Source of the DNA: Nereida sp024640765
Lineage (GTDB): Bacteria; Pseudomonadota; Alphaproteobacteria; Rhodobacterales; Rhodobacteraceae
Direction of reading: 5' to 3'
Assembly: GCA_024640765.1 (NCBI GenBank)
Contig: JAHEEK010000001.1
Span: 1-64,000, forward strand
DNA: 64,000 bases
Part shown: positions 34,621 to 42,291 of the stretch, piece by piece
Layout: each line of letters begins with the position of its first letter
Position numbering within the stretch: the first letter of the stretch is position 1
The notes under the pieces: model-generated
Databases searched by the model: none
Told to the model about the DNA's origin: nothing
What the model saw: the letters and a program-made list of their open reading frames with translations, nothing else
Made by a program: the position numbers and the translations under genes

Positions 34621-36519
34621 CTACTCAATGTTATCTTTCGCCGTTCGCTCTTTGAGGGCGCGCGCGGCTTCAAGGCTTTCAAGGATTGCTGTCTCAAAAT
34701 CTTTGTTGAGGGCGCGGGATTTCTCGATGTAGGCCGTATTTTTCTGCACTGGTTGGCTGGAGTCCCAAAGCTCGGCCAATTCGCGCAGTGCAGCACGGTC
34801 AAGTTTGTAGAACGTCTTTTGCGCCTCGGCGGCCTCAAACTCGGTCAGTCCCATGTTTTCAAGCGCGTAGCGGCCCGCACGAAGCGAGCTATCAAACATC
34901 TCACGAACAATGTCATTGGCCCCCGCTTGATAAAGGGCATACACATGAACGCGGTCATAGGCCCGCGCGATGATGTGTAAATCGGGGCGCTCTTTGCGGG
35001 CGTATCTTACAAGCTTTATTGCGGCGTCTTTGTCATCAAGTGCTAGAACCAAAATCTTGGCGTGCTGCAGCACCGCTGCATGCAGTGTTTCAGGGCGGGT
35101 TAGGTCCCCGAAAAAGCTTTGAACCCAAAGGTACGCATTAGCTGAATTGTTTGCAGATCGTTATCCAGGACGACAGTTTTGAAACCAGCCATCTGCACAA
35201 GGCGGTTGATCACTTGTCCAAAACGCCCGATCCCGGCGATCAGGATATGCCCTTGTTCCTCATCGATATGGTCGGGGTTTTGCGTGTCTTTGCTTGCATC
35301 CATAAGATGCTCAAAACGGTCATACGCAATAAAGAGCAGCGGTGTAATCAGCATCGATAGGGCCACGACAAACAGCAGCTTATCTGCCAGTTGCGTTTGC
35401 AGAACGTGCGTCTGCAGCGCAAAGCTGATCAGGACAAATCCGAATTCACCCGCCTGTGCTAACCCAAGTGTAAACAGCCATCGGTCGCGGCCTTCGACGT
35501 GAAAAATGATCGATAGCCCATAAAGAACAGCTGCCTTTATCACCATCACGGCCAAGGTTAGACCAATCAGACTGAAAGGGGATTTGTAGAAAGTCGCAAA
35601 ATCAATACTGGCACCGACAGTGATGAAAAACAGCCCAAGCAGTAGGCCTTTGAACGGCTCCAGATCGCTTTCCAGTTCATGGCGAAACTCAGAGTTGGCT
35701 AGCACGACACCCGCAAGAAAAGCGCCCAAAGCGGGTGACAGGCCAACAAGGCCTCATCAAAACGGCCGTACCTACAACAAGCAAAAGCGCCAGCGCCGTG
35801 TACATCTCACGAAGGTGCGCGTGATGGATATAGCGAAACACCGGACGAACAAGGTACACACCGATCAGAATGACCAAGCCAACGGCGGCGATAGTGACCA
35901 AAGTAACGCCCCATCCTGGCAATCCATCGACCAGTGACATGGAATGATGAGCGTCTTCTTCGGGCTTCATCCGGATTGAGCCATCTGGCCCAAGGGACGG
36001 GACAAATTGCAGAGCAAGCAGTGGCAAAAACGCCAACATCGGGATGACGGCGATGTCTTGGGTAAGTAAAACTGAAAAGATGTTTCGCCCGCCGCCTGTT
36101 TGGGTCAATCCCTTTTCAGAAAGTGTCTGTAGGACGATCGCAGTCGACGAAAGTGAGAATATCAGCCCGATTGCCAACGCAGTATTTACGGGCTGGCCCA
36201 AAATCATCGCGCCGCCCATGATCAACAGTGTCGTCACATCAATTTGCAGACCGCCGAGGCCGATCAGCCTGTCACGCATATCCCAAAGGGCGCGTGGCTC
36301 AAGCTCGAGCCCGATCAGGAACAACATCATGACGATGCCGAACTCTGCAAAATGCTGAAGCTCTTTGGTCTCGGCGTCAACAAGCCCAAGCAATGGGCCA
36401 ATGACGATACCCGCCCCGAGGTACCCCAGGACAGAACCAAGACCCAATCGGGCGGCTAGGGGCACAGCAATCACTGCGACTGCAAGATAAATGCTGGCTT
36501 GAAATAAAATGCTGTCCAT
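34621..36519 (-). pseudogene. Kef-type K+/H+ antiporter with TrkA-N domain, two frameshifts
   Basis: Three consecutive frames make one KefB/KefC-like protein. Frame one (36519 to about 35750) carries the first membrane helices of the CPA2 exchanger and FGIVMMLFLIGLELEPRALW. Frame two (about 35745 to 35100) begins GAFLAGVVLANSEFRHELES and reaches the NAD-binding start GHILIAGIGRFGQVINRLV. Frame three (about 35110 to 34621) completes the TrkA-N domain (HAKILVLALDDKDAAIKLVR). The second break is five T (plus-strand A run 35111-35115) where six would read GFKAFFGDLTRPE. The first is just after an ATG codon near 35754. Repairing both gives 632 residues, normal for the family. As written no complete product can be made. 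Confidence 0.88.
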
Positions 36520-36527
36520 GTCGCCTC

Positions 36528-38750
36528 TTAGCCGGAAGGTATTTCCAGCTTAACCTGTCTGCCGGACTTTGAATACCGTAGATCAGAGCGGCCAATTGCC
36601 GTCACGCGTCCACCGTCCAAACGGTCGCCGACAGTGACTTTGCGGTAGCGCCCGTTTTTCAGACGGACCAATGCATTGCGCGCATTTGGCTTGCCGGACA
36701 CGCCGATCAGGTTGATCCGATTGAAGCGGATTGCATTGCGTAGCGTCGCGTTGCGCGCCACGGTTGAATTTACCGCACCATTTGGGCGCTGCGTGACGGG
36801 GGCTGTTGCTGCGGCTTGGGGTGTTTGGGCCGCCAAAGCAGCTGTCTGTGTTGTTTCCAAATCGCGCGGGCGCAGGTTGGGCTTTGGTGATACGCGGACC
36901 GCTTGTGCAGTGCCTTGGGGGATTTGCGCCGCAGCAGTTGCAAGCGTAGCTTCCACGGCTGTGTCGACTTGCGCCTGATCCAGCGGCACGAGCGATGGGT
37001 TGTTTGGGCGCGCCGCAACTACGGGTGTTGGCGCCAGATCAGCGGGACGCAATTTTGGACGCAGGGCAGCAAGTTCAGCACGTGAATACCCGCCCAGTGT
37101 TTCGCGTTCATTCGCGTCTGACAGCGAATTTGGCCGTAGCCGTGGCCTGAACGCTGCAAGCGGGTTTTCGGTCTCTGCGACCTCTGGCAACGGCTCTGGG
37201 ACGACAACTTCGCGTACTGGTGGGACTACGGGCGGCTTGCCTGCAAAAACAGTAATGCCATCGGGCGTTGCAGCACCGTTTGCGGTTGGTTTCACCAGAC
37301 CATTTTCGTCAAAAGCAAATGTCTGCCCTGCCGCTGCCGGACTGCCGATACGCTGCACCGGTGCGTCTTGGCGCAGCAGTCGCTCTGACGGCAGTGCAAC
37401 CGCGTCTGAGAAATTGATAAGGGGGTCGAGCGAGGCAAAGTAAGTTGCCTTAAGGTCTGGGGCGGGCAAAAGAGCCGCCGGCTCTACGCCGCGCTGCCAG
37501 ATGCCTGAACGCTCAAACAATGCCTGGGCGTTGTTGACGGTCATGGTTTCTACGGGTGCAGGTAACACCCGGCGCAGGCTCAACCTGTCTGGATCAAGCG
37601 GTTCAACGGGTAAGGTGGCGATGCCTTCGAAATCTTCGCTTGCCGCATCGTCGATTTCATCGGCGGTCGGGAAAGCGGAGAATGGTCCGGGCAGTAGGCC
37701 GTTTTCGTCACGCTGCGGGCCCTGCTCATCAGGAGCGGGGATACTGTCGACTGGTGCTGCGATCTCTGTCGCGCTTTGCTTATCGCCGAACAGCCAAGAT
37801 ACTGCCGGGTTTTCAGAATTTCCCCAAATGAGCGCCGGCGCAAACAAGGCGGCCAATAAAACGCCTGTGAGGATCAGCCCCAGAAAGCGTGGTTTGCGGG
37901 GCGTGTCTGCTGTTTGACGGGCGCCGAAAACGGTAAGTGCTTCGGCTTCGGGTAGGTCGGTTGTTTCGGCTAGCGGTTGCGTTGAGGTGGCAAGGCTGGC
38001 CTTTTGCGGAACTGGCGTTTCAGTTTGGCTTGGCGGCAGTGTTGCGCCCAAAGCAGGGGCGGCCCCAAGTTGATCTGTTGAAACAGTCCGGCGTGTGAAG
38101 AATGTTACGGGCGCATTTGATGTGACCTCGTCGGGCTTCTCAGTGGGTTCAAGCGCTGGCACCGGCTCGCTTTGCGGCGCGTCTTCCCATGGTCCGATGT
38201 TGGTGGCCAGACCCGTTTCCCGGTCAATGCGTTGTTGTGCATCCAGTAGATTGGCGGCGGCTTTCGCGGTGCCAAAATAGGGTTCTCTGCTAAGGTCTGT
38301 TGTCCCGAAGTTACCGGTTTCTGGCAGCCCCACAAAGCAAATGGGGTTCAGCCCGTATTGGGTTGCAAAAGCCTCTGCCTCAGTCAGGGTTTCCACAGCG
38401 ACGGCGGCGATGTTGGTGGTGGTACCGTTTGTGATCCAATCATACCGCAACTCATTAACCGGATAGGGGGTTTGCCCTTCCAAAGCCTGTGCGCAGGCAG
38501 TTTGTCCGGCACTGATTTTTTCAGGAACCGCAGCTATTTCAAGAAAACGAATTTGATCGTTGGGGATTATGAGTTTGCTGCGCATCGGTGCGCCTAAGAT
38601 ATCTTCTGCGCGCAGGCGCAACGCCTCAAGCGATCCGGTCAGGTCAGGGTCATCAAGCGGAACTTGGCCGATGCTGCGCCAACCGTCATCGGCCTTCAGC
38701 AGGGCCGTTATTCCGTCAACGCTCAGCGAGATGGCAGCATTTGGAAGCAT
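36528..38750 (-). CDS. PilM/GspL-like bitopic membrane protein with a GspC/PilP-like C-terminus
   Basis: About 740 residues. Residues 1-160 resemble an actin-fold PilM/GspL-type cytoplasmic domain (MLPNAAISLSVDGITALLKA and KLIIPNDQIRFLEIAAVPEK). A disordered Pro/Ala/Thr-rich linker leads to one membrane helix (about 289-310, FLGLILTGVLLAALFAPALI). The periplasmic part is disordered with three arginine-proline motifs (AAFRPRLRPNSL; AALRPKLRPADL; PKPNLRPRDL). It ends in a small beta domain like PilP/GspC (FNRINLIGVSGKPNARNALV, then RLKNGRYRKVTVGDRLDGGR). I infer a secretion- or envelope-assembly role. The upstream in-frame codons to 38828 look non-coding, so I start at 38750. Confidence 0.7.
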   Translation of the reverse strand: MLPNAAISLSVDGITALLKADDGWRSIGQVPLDDPDLTGSLEALRLRAEDILGAPMRSKLIIPNDQIRFLEIAAVPEKISAGQTACAQALEGQTPYPVNELRYDWITNGTTTNIAAVAVETLTEAEAFATQYGLNPICFVGLPETGNFGTTDLSREPYFGTAKAAANLLDAQQRIDRETGLATNIGPWEDAPQSEPVPALEPTEKPDEVTSNAPVTFFTRRTVSTDQLGAAPALGATLPPSQTETPVPQKASLATSTQPLAETTDLPEAEALTVFGARQTADTPRKPRFLGLILTGVLLAALFAPALIWGNSENPAVSWLFGDKQSATEIAAPVDSIPAPDEQGPQRDENGLLPGPFSAFPTADEIDDAASEDFEGIATLPVEPLDPDRLSLRRVLPAPVETMTVNNAQALFERSGIWQRGVEPAALLPAPDLKATYFASLDPLINFSDAVALPSERLLRQDAPVQRIGSPAAAGQTFAFDENGLVKPTANGAATPDGITVFAGKPPVVPPVREVVVPEPLPEVAETENPLAAFRPRLRPNSLSDANERETLGGYSRAELAALRPKLRPADLAPTPVVAARPNNPSLVPLDQAQVDTAVEATLATAAAQIPQGTAQAVRVSPKPNLRPRDLETTQTAALAAQTPQAAATAPVTQRPNGAVNSTVARNATLRNAIRFNRINLIGVSGKPNARNALVRLKNGRYRKVTVGDRLDGGRVTAIGRSDLRYSKSGRQVKLEIPSG

Positions 38751-38901
38751 ACGTAACGAGGCCTTTGAAACAGGGTACGCCACAGATTTACCGTGTCTGC
38801 CCCCCAAGGGAAAGGAAAAGCCAAGCATTAGGTGGCAGTTTGGGTCATACTTGGCAAAGTAATTGGTCGCTTTGGTGAAAACGAGGTTGGTAATGGGATG
38901 A

Positions 38902-39597
38902 GTGATAGATGTTTGCGCCGCGTTGGCGCTGTGCGCGTTTGGGTTTGTAGGGTTTGCATCCGCGCAAGGGATGATGGCGGGTGCTGATGGTCAAAGAACA
39001 ATCATAGTCAGCGGGCAAGGTTGCGTTAATGCTGTGCCTGACGTGGCAGAGATCAGTGTGGGCGTGTCTGGACAGGCGATAAACGCGCGCGATGCATTCG
39101 GCATTGTGAACAACACCATGCGAGCGGTATTGGGGCGCCTTGCGGATTTGGGGATTGAGCCACGCGATATTCAAACCCGTGATTTACGTGTGCAGCCTGA
39201 GTACGCCCGTGAGGCGTCTGCCACGCGCGAGATCATCGGCTATACGGCGCGCAATACTGCTGTGGTGCGCGTCAGAAACATCGGTCTTCTTGGCGACGTC
39301 ATCGATGCAGCTAATGGGGTGGAGGCGAACGAGTTTTTCGGCATTCAATTTTCACTTCAGAACCCAGAGCCTCTTGAAGGCCAAGCGCGGGTTGAGGCGG
39401 TCATGCAGGCCCATTCCAAAGCGCGCGTTTATGCCGAAGCTGCGGGTGTGACATTGGGTGCCGTGCTGTCGATCCGAGAGGGCGGCACTTCCGTGCAAAG
39501 ACCGAACCAATTTGCACTTGCGCGCAGTGCTGAAGCAATAGCCACGGGTCAGGTTGGGATATCAGCGGGCGTAACGGTGGTCTACGCAATCGAGTAG
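38902..39597 (+). CDS. SIMPL-domain (DUF541) exported protein
   Basis: A hydrophobic N-terminal signal (ALCAFGFVGFASAQG) precedes a SIMPL domain. Typical segments are RTIIVSGQGCVNAVPDVAEI, GIEPRDIQTRDLRVQPEY, IIGYTARNTAVVRVRN, and the C-terminal SAGVTVVYAIE. The family is periplasmic or surface-exposed, oligomeric and poorly understood; some members are linked to oxidative stress. The start is uncertain: GTG 38902 gives a short signal peptide. It is divergent from the PilM-like gene. Confidence 0.85.
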   Translation: MIDVCAALALCAFGFVGFASAQGMMAGADGQRTIIVSGQGCVNAVPDVAEISVGVSGQAINARDAFGIVNNTMRAVLGRLADLGIEPRDIQTRDLRVQPEYAREASATREIIGYTARNTAVVRVRNIGLLGDVIDAANGVEANEFFGIQFSLQNPEPLEGQARVEAVMQAHSKARVYAEAAGVTLGAVLSIREGGTSVQRPNQFALARSAEAIATGQVGISAGVTVVYAIE

Positions 39598-39625
39598 GTC
39601 GCTGGCTTAATATGCGATGCACGAC

Positions 39626-39668
39626 ATAAAAAAGCCCCCGCCAGCGATGTGCCAGCGGAGGCTTTAGA
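39626..39668 (-). terminator. Terminator of metY
   Basis: In minus-strand sense, GCCTCCGC and GCGGGGGC pair around a stem-loop that also contains CTGG/CGCTGG and are followed by TTTTTT. It lies between the convergent SIMPL gene and metY. Confidence 0.8.
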
Positions 39669-39683
39669 TGGTTTGGACTGCGA

Positions 39684-40973
39684 TTACGCGCTGGCTTTGC
39701 TCAAGGCTTGATCCAGATCGGCAATCAGGTCATTCACATCTTCAAGGCCGATTGATACGCGCACCACATTTGGCCCTGCGCCAGCGGCCTCTTGCTGTTC
39801 AGCGGTAAGCTGGCGGTGGGTTGTACTGGCTGAGTGGATGATCAAGCTGCGTGTGTCGCCAAGGTTGGCCACGTGGCTGAAAATCTCGAGGCTATCGACC
39901 AGCTTAACGCAGGCCTCATAGCCGCCCTTGACCGCAAAAGTGAACAGCGCGCTGGCACCCTTGGGGCAAATCTTTGACACAAGATGGTTGTAGGGTGATG
40001 ACTTCAAACCAGCATACGTGACGTAGTCGACGCGGTCATCTGCCTCAAGCCATTGTGCGATTTTCTCCGCGTTGGCTACGTGACGGTCCATACGCAGCGA
40101 AAGGGTCTCTGTGCCCATCAACGTGTAGTGCGCGGCTTGGGGGTTCATGGTCATGCCAAGGTCGCGCAAACCAATTGCGATACCGTGGAAGGTGAATGCC
40201 ATTGGGCCAAATGTGTCAGCGAAAACTGTGCCGTGATAAGCGGGTTCTGGCTGGCTGAGTGACGGGAATTTGTCATTCGCCTTCCAGTCAAACTTGCCGC
40301 TATCCACAACGCAGCCGCCTGTGACCGAGCCATTCCCCGTGAGGTATTTTGTAGTCGAGTGTACAACCAACGTCGCGCCATGCTCAATTGGGCGGCACAG
40401 GTAGGGGGTCGCGGTTGTGTTGTCCACAATCAACGGAATACCGGCTGCATCTGACACTGCCGAGATGGCATCGAGGTCTGTGATGTGGCCACCGGGGTTG
40501 GCGACAGCTTCACAGAAAACCGCACGTGTGTCATCGTCGATGGCGGCTGCAACGGCTTTGGGGTCATCAAAGTCAACAAACTTGGCGGACCAGCCAAAGC
40601 GTTTGATTGTCTGGCTGAACTGGGTGACCGTGCCGCCGTAGAGGCGCGTTGATACGACAACATTGCGCCCCGGCTGCATGATCGGGAACAACGCCATGAT
40701 TTGTGCTGCGTGACCAGACGAGCAGCACACCGCGCCAACGCCGCCTTCCAGCGTTGCGATGCGTTCTTGCAATACCGCCACTGTCGGGTTTGTCAGTCGC
40801 GAGTAGATGTAGCCTACTTCTTCAAGGTTGAAGAGTTTCGCGGCGTGATCTGCGTCGCGGAAAACATATGCAGTGCTTTGGTAGATTGGGGTATTGCGCG
40901 CACCTGTGGCCGGATCAGGGCGGGCGCCTGCGTGGATTTGCAGGGTATCAAAGCCGTAGGTCGTGTCAGTCAT
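39684..40973 (-). CDS. metY: O-acetylhomoserine aminocarboxypropyltransferase (sulfhydrylase)
   Basis: This PLP enzyme makes homocysteine from O-acetylhomoserine and sulfide. Motifs are GFDTLQIHAGARPDPATGAR, YIYSRLTNPTVAVLQERIA, CCSSGHAAQIMALFPIMQPG and the PLP-lysine segment VVHSTTKYLTGNGSVTGG. The C-terminal SLIIHSASTTHRQLTAEQQ is typical. The length of 429 residues fits MetY rather than the shorter MetZ. A hairpin just upstream of the start may control translation. Confidence 0.93.
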   Translation of the reverse strand: MTDTTYGFDTLQIHAGARPDPATGARNTPIYQSTAYVFRDADHAAKLFNLEEVGYIYSRLTNPTVAVLQERIATLEGGVGAVCCSSGHAAQIMALFPIMQPGRNVVVSTRLYGGTVTQFSQTIKRFGWSAKFVDFDDPKAVAAAIDDDTRAVFCEAVANPGGHITDLDAISAVSDAAGIPLIVDNTTATPYLCRPIEHGATLVVHSTTKYLTGNGSVTGGCVVDSGKFDWKANDKFPSLSQPEPAYHGTVFADTFGPMAFTFHGIAIGLRDLGMTMNPQAAHYTLMGTETLSLRMDRHVANAEKIAQWLEADDRVDYVTYAGLKSSPYNHLVSKICPKGASALFTFAVKGGYEACVKLVDSLEIFSHVANLGDTRSLIIHSASTTHRQLTAEQQEAAGAGPNVVRVSIGLEDVNDLIADLDQALSKASA

Positions 40974-40976
40974 GGG

Positions 40977-41006
40977 GTCGTCCCTTTCTCTTTACGTTGG
41001 GACAAC
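40977..41006 (-). promoter_or_regulatory. Hairpin in the metY leader adjoining the start codon
   Basis: In minus-strand sense, GTTGTCCC (41006-40999) pairs with GGGACGAC (40984-40977) to give 8 bp with one G-U. The loop AACGTAAAGAGAAA is purine-rich and, with the stem's GGGA, forms the likely ribosome-binding site; the stem ends four bases from ATG 40973. Methionine genes in this order are often under S-adenosylmethionine-sensing leaders. I cannot match this to a named riboswitch. Confidence 0.4.
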
Positions 41007-41046
41007 AGCTACGCTACGAAGGCGGCAGGCTCAACAGGAGGACGCT

Positions 41047-41460
41047 ATGCTGTACCCATTTCATTTGGCCATAAATGTGCATGATCTTGATGAGGCGCGT
41101 TCGTTTTACGGCGGTGTACTTGGCTGTACCGAAGGGCGCTCAACACAGACATGGGTCGATTATGACTTCTTTGGCCATCAGCTTAGCCTGCATCTTGGCC
41201 CGATTTTGAAAACGGAAAACACTGGGCACGTAGGCGAACAGCTTGTCCCGATGCCCCACTTTGGTCTGGCGCTTCCTTTGACTAACTGGACCGCACTGGC
41301 GGGACGACTTGAGGAGGTCGCGACCCATTTTGTGCTGTCGCCTCAGGTTCGTTTTCAAGGGGAGCCGGGCGAGCAATGGACGATGTTTTTCCGTGACCCA
41401 AGCGGCAATCCGATCGAGGTAAAAGGCTTTCCTGAAATGCGCGGCGTTTTTGCCAGTTAA
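41047..41460 (+). CDS. Glyoxalase/dioxygenase-superfamily (VOC) protein
   Basis: The 137-residue protein begins MLYPFHLAINVHDLDEARSF followed by YGGVLGCTEGRS, the standard first beta-alpha-beta module of the VOC fold. The second module ends in TMFFRDPSGNPIEVKGF. The potential metal ligands H6, H54 or H59 and E131 are in place for a metalloenzyme. A good ribosome-binding site AGGAGG lies at 41036-41041. Substrate is unknown. It is divergent from metY. Confidence 0.85.
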   Translation: MLYPFHLAINVHDLDEARSFYGGVLGCTEGRSTQTWVDYDFFGHQLSLHLGPILKTENTGHVGEQLVPMPHFGLALPLTNWTALAGRLEEVATHFVLSPQVRFQGEPGEQWTMFFRDPSGNPIEVKGFPEMRGVFAS

Positions 41461-41466
41461 GCGGGC

Positions 41467-41699
41467 TTATAAGGGTTTCGGACAGGTCCGCGTATAATAA
41501 TGCAGCCAAGGTCCTGCGGTCTCCAACGTTGTGTTGTAAAGCCCCAAGACCGGTGTTGTATCAATTTTACGGGTGACCAATTGGTAACATTAAAAAGCTT
41601 AGGTTCGTCCAGAAGCTTAAAATCCATTCGAAAAACAGGGGTTTGCGTGGTGAAGCCAGTTGCAGGGCCAAAAACAATGATGTCGGGCGCTCGGGGCAT
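41467..41699 (-). pseudogene. Possible decayed 3' end of an unidentified gene
   Basis: Two minus-strand frames hold protein-like text: MPRAPDIIVFGPATGFTTQT followed by PVFRMDFKLLDEPKLFNVTN in one, then LVTRKIDTTPVLGLYNTTLE followed by TAGPWLHYYTRTCPKPL and a stop at 41467 in another. Joined near 41585 they read like one C-terminal domain. I do not recognise the family. It may be chromosomal debris flanking the prophage relic. Confidence 0.3.
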
Positions 41700-41797
41700 T
41701 AGCGTTATACCCCTTCAGATTTTTCTGCTGAAATTATCGGAGCGCCTACAGGTAACCTCTAGTTACCAAGAGTTACTTAAGGCTCATCTATAGATGA
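41571..41797. repeat. Cluster of short palindromes
   Basis: Three inverted repeats fall in 230 bases: GTGACCAA/TTGGTAAC (41573-41588, one mismatch), GGTAAC-CTCTA-GTTACC (41751-41767) and the perfect TCATCTATAGATGA (41784-41797). The first two share GGTAAC/GTTACC or GTGACC half-sites. They may be phage operator or integrase arm sites; nothing proves it. Confidence 0.4.
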
Positions 41798-41983
41798 TGC
41801 CGTCGCAGTCCTAACTTTAATCCCTCAAATTAGGTCTCACCATCAGGCCAACCTATAGGGTATCCCCTTTATCTTTACCTCTAGAGCAACCTTTGAAGTT
41901 GGTCATCAAAACAAGGGTTTTTACTTCGACGGCAATAACTTATACACAGACTTATCCACATCATGTGGTGTACATTTGTCACT

Positions 41984-42025
41984 TAAGCACAATTTGTAGT
42001 ACCTACCTAAGTGCAACTTATAGTA
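41984..42025 (+). repeat. Two tandem 18-base repeats upstream of a small phage ORF
   Basis: TAAGcaCAAtTTgTAGTA (41984-42001) and TAAGtgCAAcTTaTAGTA (42008-42025) match at 14 of 18 positions, and all four differences are transitions. The centre-to-centre spacing is 24 bases. They lie 30-70 bases ahead of the ORF at 42058, where a phage promoter or operator would be expected. Confidence 0.6.
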
Positions 42026-42057
42026 TCAAAGAGAAGCTAATACCGAATCCATTAGTC

Positions 42058-42291
42058 ATGCTGGGGGGTAGGACATTGAATGCACACACAGATTTTCTGA
42101 AGTTCGAAGCTGTCTTGCAATACTGTGAAGCAAGGGTGCCTGAAGACTCCTCTCTTGGAGCTTTGGATTATGGACGTGAGTTGCAACTATTTGGTCATTA
42201 CAACTCACTGTCCCCAGCGGGTAACCGATTGGCTGAACGCCTGATGTCTACCAACGAAGGCTATTCGGCTGTTGTTTCTGATGCCCAGTGA
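42058..42291 (+). CDS. Small hypothetical protein of the prophage relic
   Basis: 77 residues, beginning MLGGRTLNAHTDFLKFEAVL and continuing QYCEARVPEDSSLGALDYGR, with a second part GHYNSLSPAGNRLAERLMST. No family is recognised. The composition is ordinary for a small soluble phage protein. It converges with terL and overlaps its 3' end by 44 bases. The frame stays open to 41893, but the upstream text looks non-coding, so ATG 42058 is used. Confidence 0.45.
   Translation: MLGGRTLNAHTDFLKFEAVLQYCEARVPEDSSLGALDYGRELQLFGHYNSLSPAGNRLAERLMSTNEGYSAVVSDAQ

Noticed and set aside
40974..41046. SAM-II or SAM/SAH riboswitch upstream of metY
   Set aside because: The hairpin lacks the loop and pseudoknot sequences I know for those classes; reported only as an unnamed hairpin.
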